NCBI GenBank assembly: GCA_017538995.1
Contig: JAFYHV010000102.1
Location: forward strand, 1 to 38,262
Length of the DNA: 38,262 bases
DNA from: Lachnospiraceae bacterium
Lineage (GTDB): Bacteria > Bacillota > Clostridia > Lachnospirales > Lachnospiraceae
Direction: 5' to 3'
Part shown: one piece after another, positions 34,564 through 38,262 of the stretch
How positions within the stretch are numbered: the stretch's first letter is position 1
How the letters are laid out: the number at the start of each line of letters is the position of its first letter
Position numbers and translations under genes: made by a program
The notes under the pieces: model-generated
Told to the model about the DNA's origin: nothing
The model's input: the letters and a program-made list of their open reading frames with translations, nothing else
The model's database searches: none

Positions 34564-36258
34564 TTAAAGGTTTACTTTGTCGACGAGAGTGGCGAATTCT
34601 CGGCGATATTCGTCTTTCAGGGGAATTGTGTTAAGTTCTTCGACTATGTGATTCAAACTGCCGTCAGCGACGTATTCGCTGTTTCTTACTACCATTGCAA
34701 ATTCTGCAACTGCTGCGGAGAAGATGAAATCTTCCGAAGGCTTGTCTGTGTAGTAGTTTGAACCGATTTCGTATTCAAGGAGCTTGGATTCGTCTTCATC
34801 TGGCTCTTTGTAACGAACGGAAAGTGTAAGCCAGTCGTTTGATTTTAATGCTTCTTCGGTAAGGTTGCTTGTCTGGTATTTAAGGTCTTTGCCGTTGTCT
34901 GTGTTTTCTTCTGTTGTGGGAACGATTTCGTAAAGGACTGTTACAGAATGTCCTGCGCCGATTTCGCCCGCATCCTTTGTATCATCATCAAAATCTTCGT
35001 TGTTAAGTGCACGGTTTTCGTAGCCGATAAGTCTGTATTCTGAAACGTACTTGGGGTTGAATTCAACCTGGAACTTAACGTCCTTTGCTACTGTGAGCAT
35101 GTTGGCTCCGAGTTCTTCAACGAGTACTTTCTTTGCTTCGTGTAATGTGTCGATATATGCGTAATTTCCGTTGCCATCATCTGCAAGAGTTTCCATTCTT
35201 GTGTCTGAATAGTTGTACATACCGTATCCTAAAACTGAAAGGTAGATACCCTTTTTAGCCTTTTCCTGAATCTGCTTTGAAAGGTCACTTGCAGAAGATT
35301 TTCCTACGTTGAAATCGCCATCTGATGCGATGATGACTCTGTTGTTTCCGTTCTTAATGAAGTTGGCTTCGGCAACTCTGTAGGCTTCGTCGATACCGCC
35401 GGTACCATTTGTAGAACCGCCTGCTCTTAAGGATTCGAGTGCTTCTGAGATTTTATCTTTTCTGTCGCCGCTTACGCCTTCAAGTACTACATTTACACCG
35501 CTTGCATAAGTTACGATTGAAACAGTGTCTTTTTCGGATAAGTTGTCAAGTAAAAGAGAGAAAGATTCTTTTACGAGGGGAAGCTTGTTCTCATCGCTCA
35601 TTGATCCGGAAACATCGACAAGAAGTACGATATTTGAATCGGGAGTTTCAGAAAAATCTATAGCTTCGGTCTGAAGTCCGAGGTGTAAAAGCTTGTGCTC
35701 GCTGTTCCAGGGACAGGTTGAAATTTCTGCGTTAACTCCGAAAGGATCGTTTCCTTCGGGACCGTTGTAATTATATGAAAAATAGTTAATCATTTCTTCG
35801 GCTCTTATCGCACCTTCTGGAATTTCGTCGGGAGTGTATCCGCTGTTTAAAAGTCTTCTTAAATTTGAATAGGAAGCGGAGTCAACATCTGCCGAAAAAG
35901 TTGATAAAGGAGAAGTTGCAACATCTTTGAAAACATTTTCTCTTATGCTGTCATATTCTTCCGTATTCCAGTTAGTTCCGTCTTCGGGTACTCCCCAGAA
36001 TTCGTCTGCAGCGACAAGTCTGTCATAATTTTCTGCTTCTACCGCATATGAAAGAGTTGCGTTAGCGGTTTTGGAATAGCTGTCGGTATAATCGATATAT
36101 TCCATGGGTGCTGTGTCAACTGCGGTTGTTGTGGGCTCCGAGGCAACGGTGGTATAGTCTGCAGTAGTCGTTGTTGCAACATTAGCAGGACCACATGCTG
36201 CAAGAGATAAAAGAGTGGTTGAAGCGATAATACTTCTTAAAACAGTTTTTCTTTTCAT
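34564..36258 (-). CDS. YfbK-type von Willebrand factor A lipoprotein
   Basis: The start is the ATG at 36258, 7 bases after GGAGG; an in-frame ATG two codons earlier is only one base from that site. The 564-residue product has a lipoprotein signal with Cys22 (LSLAACGPA) and a Thr-rich linker. The YfbK N-terminal domain follows (PLSTFSADVDSASYSNLRR, EEMINYFSYNY, CPWNSEHKLLHLGL), then a vWA domain with an intact MIDAS motif DVSGS (from Asp215) and SDGDFNVG. The DUF3520-like C-terminal domain contains VEFNPKYVSEYRLIGYENR and ends DEYRREFATLVDKV. It is probably an outward-facing metal-dependent adhesion or assembly protein; ligands are unknown. Confidence 0.85.
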   Translation of the reverse strand: MKRKTVLRSIIASTTLLSLAACGPANVATTTTADYTTVASEPTTTAVDTAPMEYIDYTDSYSKTANATLSYAVEAENYDRLVAADEFWGVPEDGTNWNTEEYDSIRENVFKDVATSPLSTFSADVDSASYSNLRRLLNSGYTPDEIPEGAIRAEEMINYFSYNYNGPEGNDPFGVNAEISTCPWNSEHKLLHLGLQTEAIDFSETPDSNIVLLVDVSGSMSDENKLPLVKESFSLLLDNLSEKDTVSIVTYASGVNVVLEGVSGDRKDKISEALESLRAGGSTNGTGGIDEAYRVAEANFIKNGNNRVIIASDGDFNVGKSSASDLSKQIQEKAKKGIYLSVLGYGMYNYSDTRMETLADDGNGNYAYIDTLHEAKKVLVEELGANMLTVAKDVKFQVEFNPKYVSEYRLIGYENRALNNEDFDDDTKDAGEIGAGHSVTVLYEIVPTTEENTDNGKDLKYQTSNLTEEALKSNDWLTLSVRYKEPDEDESKLLEYEIGSNYYTDKPSEDFIFSAAVAEFAMVVRNSEYVADGSLNHIVEELNTIPLKDEYRREFATLVDKVNL

Positions 36259-36394
36259 AATCATTCCTCCGTTTTTTGCTATTGTTAATTTGTTTTTCAG
36301 ATCTTTTTTTCCATTGTTTTTCATCGTTTACATTTCATATACGGATTCACCGTAAAAGATTTATGGGGATTTTTAAAAAAATTTTTTAAGAGAC

Positions 36395-36423
36395 TTGAGG
36401 AAATGTGATTTTTGTCTGATAAT
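36395..36423 (+). promoter_or_regulatory. Predicted promoter for the small Cys-rich protein
   Basis: TTGAGG (36395-36400), a 17-base spacer and GATAAT (36418-36423), about 38 bases before the ATG at 36461. Confidence 0.5.
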
Positions 36424-36460
36424 TAGGGAAGAATATAGAAAAACAATCAGGTAAAACGAT

Positions 36461-36700
36461 ATGGAAAACTCATATAAATTTTTTAAGAATACGGCATGTG
36501 AATATTATCCCTGTCATAAGGGAATAGATGAAATAAACTGTCTTTTCTGCTACTGTCCGCTGTACAGGCTTGAAAACTGTCCCGGAAATCCCGAATATAA
36601 GCAGAAAGGCGATAAGATCATAAAGGTCTGCACGAACTGTACTTTCCCTCACAGGGCTGAAAATTATGCGAAAATAAATGATATTTTAAAGAATATGTAA
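36461..36700 (+). CDS. Cysteine-rich small domain protein (79 aa, probable zinc binder)
   Basis: The 79-residue protein has eight cysteines and two likely ligand histidines: Cys13, Cys18-His19, Cys27-x-x-Cys30-x-Cys32, Cys40, Cys57-x-x-Cys60 and His64. The pattern CEYYPCH, NCLFCYCPLY and CTNCTFPH matches the cysteine-rich small domain family (PF04071), seen alone or fused to cobalamin-related proteins. Function is not established; no cobalamin gene is nearby. A weak AGG is the only ribosome site. Confidence 0.82.
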   Translation: MENSYKFFKNTACEYYPCHKGIDEINCLFCYCPLYRLENCPGNPEYKQKGDKIIKVCTNCTFPHRAENYAKINDILKNM

Positions 36701-36737
36701 GAGCCTCTAAAAAATGTTTTAAGAAGCCCTGCAAATC

Positions 36738-36766
36738 TTGTGCCTTTGCCCCTAAAATGTTATAAT
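36738..36766 (+). promoter_or_regulatory. Predicted promoter for the right-edge lipoprotein gene
   Basis: TTGTGC (36738-36743), a 17-base spacer and a perfect TATAAT (36761-36766) with a TGT extension. The leader of about 90 bases holds an AT-rich hairpin, TTAAGGGCATTTTT with AAAAATGCTTAA (36774-36812), with a GG bulge. Confidence 0.65.
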
Positions 36767-36864
36767 TTATGGGTTAAGGGCATTTTTATTTTTTATGTAA
36801 AAAATGCTTAAATATGCAGATGAATATTTAATATATAAATCATATGCAAGAGGGAGAATTCATT

Positions 36865-38262
36865 ATGATTATAGGTAATTTTAAAAAGGGATTTAAAGGC
36901 TTTGCGGTTAAAGGTATTGCATCACTTTCCATGGCTGCACTTTTGTTAACCACAGGATGTACTTTAGGCGGTTCAAATTTTTCCGCAATCGATAAAGATG
37001 TCAATACCAATTATCAGGCAAAACTGGTTCCTTCAACTGATAAGGAAACTGTAGATAACGGTACGGATTCACAGATAACATTCCCGGATGGCACGGACAA
37101 CCAGAATTTAAATACCGACAACGGATCGGATACAACCGACAGTGAAAACGTCCTTGGAGGTAAACCCATTATTCCCGGCGGTTTCTTATGCGTGGATAAC
37201 TGCGGATTTGAAGTATACAATTCAAATTCGTTTGCAAACCGTGCCCAGGGGGTTTACAAAATAGTTTCCGACGGCAGAGTAGAAGAATATATTGAGTTCT
37301 ACAATGTAAACGACAATCTTTATGCTTTTTATTCGGGCAACGGATACGGCGGTATGGAATTCTTTACCGACGATCGTTCGGGATTTGCTTCCGAATACGC
37401 CAACAGCATGAGAGTAAAGATACTTTCTTTCTCAGGTTTGACGAATAACGGAAATTATATTTCGAACGGTAAACCCGCAGAAATGGATATGACATTTACC
37501 GAAGACGGTATTGAATTTACCAATTACGATACATCTTCGGGTGATACATTATTTGCTCCTTCAGAAGTTAAGCTTGAAAGAATCACCGGCGAAATGGGTT
37601 ACCTTGACGGATTTGCTTATATGGATGACGAATATTCGGCCAAGCTTCTCTGCGAAGATCTTGATATCGAGACAACAGATATTCCCGAAGAAATTTTAGG
37701 CGGCTGGATTCTTTTAGGAGATCTCGAGAGCGGAATAGCATTTGAATTTACCGAAGACGGTTATGTTCAGGCATATCTTAAAAACCGCAATACGGAAGTA
37801 ACATTCTTAAGAGGTACTTATACCGTCGGCAAGGAAAAGGTTAACGGCGGAACAAATATCTACATGAACATTGTTTATTTCGGTATGGGACAGGGACTTC
37901 CCTTCAATCTCTGCTACGAAATGGAAGAAGGTAACCTTTCTCTCGTAAAAGGCAATTCAAAGTATGGTGAGGATGTTGCATGGGAAGGCGCAATGTTTAT
38001 TCCTTACGAAATGAGCAATATCCAGAGACAGAATCTTGACGGATCGGCTGCAGTTTCCGAGGGTTCGGTTTACGGTACTTATATTTCCGAAGACGATCAG
38101 CTCCTTTTGCTGACTGAGGGCGATTATTTCTTCCTTTACAAAACCATAGATCTTGAAGACTTTTCTGATTTTGTGGAAGGTCATTTTGAATCAACTCCCG
38201 GAAGTCTTGAACTTTATGAACTTGACTATGTGGACGGGAATGACATTTATTACGGATCTATA
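36865..38262 (+). CDS. Predicted lipoprotein, 3' end outside window (466 residues visible)
   Basis: An ATG at 36865, 8 bases after AGGGAGA, opens a frame that runs to the right edge without a stop. The N-terminus MIIGNFKKGFKGFAVKG is followed by a hydrophobic core and the lipobox LLTTGC (Cys32). A linker rich in D, N, T and S (about 55-95) leads to a body with three similar units of about 100-120 residues, each with a phrase like GGxxxxGDLESGIAFEFTEDGYVQ, GVYKIVSDGRVEEYIEFYN or GTYISEDDQLLLLTEGDYF. Such G-x-W/Y-x(n)-F-x-x-D-G repeats recall lipocalin-like DUF domains of clostridial lipoproteins. Function unknown. Confidence 0.75.
   Translation, partial: MIIGNFKKGFKGFAVKGIASLSMAALLLTTGCTLGGSNFSAIDKDVNTNYQAKLVPSTDKETVDNGTDSQITFPDGTDNQNLNTDNGSDTTDSENVLGGKPIIPGGFLCVDNCGFEVYNSNSFANRAQGVYKIVSDGRVEEYIEFYNVNDNLYAFYSGNGYGGMEFFTDDRSGFASEYANSMRVKILSFSGLTNNGNYISNGKPAEMDMTFTEDGIEFTNYDTSSGDTLFAPSEVKLERITGEMGYLDGFAYMDDEYSAKLLCEDLDIETTDIPEEILGGWILLGDLESGIAFEFTEDGYVQAYLKNRNTEVTFLRGTYTVGKEKVNGGTNIYMNIVYFGMGQGLPFNLCYEMEEGNLSLVKGNSKYGEDVAWEGAMFIPYEMSNIQRQNLDGSAAVSEGSVYGTYISEDDQLLLLTEGDYFFLYKTIDLEDFSDFVEGHFESTPGSLELYELDYVDGNDIYYGSI

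Noticed and set aside
34471-34761. A 96-codon plus-strand frame near the vWA gene
   Set aside because: It starts in the bidirectional terminator and runs antisense to the end of the well-supported vWA gene.

Overview
The window looks like chromosomal DNA of a low-GC, Gram-positive anaerobe of the Clostridia, most likely a Lachnospiraceae member such as Butyrivibrio or a relative (inferred from gene content, not from a database search). Pointers are DUF6062 and DUF4364 proteins, a long single-chain PurL carrying its own glutaminase domain, an archaeal-type phosphoglycerate-mutase relative between hom and lysC, strong AGGAGG ribosome sites and TTGnnn-N17-TAtAAT promoters. No phage, CRISPR array, transposase gene or obvious genomic island is visible.

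Layout. 1-3.2 kb: the 3' end of an unknown gene open to the left edge, two small orphan genes, a membrane protein, a TehB-like methyltransferase and a lipoprotein, closely packed. 3.2-5.8 kb: a beta-CASP metallo-beta-lactamase nuclease convergent with a Cys-rich DUF6062 gene, separated by an inverted extragenic repeat. 5.8-9.2 kb: aspartate-family amino acid genes hom, a degenerate ApgM-like gene, and lysC, which has a credible internal start for a separate regulatory subunit. 9.2-10.6 kb: a minus-strand SPFH membrane protein plus ribbon-helix-helix regulator operon whose promoter is overlapped by helically phased TGATATCA boxes. 10.7-13.7 kb: two secreted, C-terminally membrane-anchored surface proteins (PIG-L deacetylase and a GLUG-type repeat protein). 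13.7-19.1 kb: pseB, groES, groEL and a polar amino acid ABC transporter, read as one series from a single good promoter and without a CIRCE operator. 19.1-30.2 kb: a long co-directional run (purL, small lipoprotein, hisC, COG2426 membrane protein, methyltransferase, hslO, malic enzyme, DUF4364, CapA-like, DUF308). 30.2-34.2 kb: a TPP-riboswitch-controlled thiamin salvage operon, thiM-thiE-HAD-thiD-tenA. 34.2-34.5 kb: tRNA-Arg(ACG) followed by a GC-rich palindromic block with copies of tRNA 3'-end sequence. 34.5-38.3 kb: a minus-strand YfbK-type vWA lipoprotein, a small Cys-rich zinc-binding-like protein, and a lipoprotein gene running off the right edge.

Most genes are housekeeping. The points most worth a second look are the pseudoenzyme-like ApgM remnant in the threonine/lysine locus, the operator array of the SPFH-RHH operon, the groESL operon placed behind a sugar dehydratase without CIRCE, and the tRNA-derived palindromic block. 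I found no clear undescribed defence or mobile system; the SPFH-RHH module with its phased operator is the nearest thing to an uncharacterised system.
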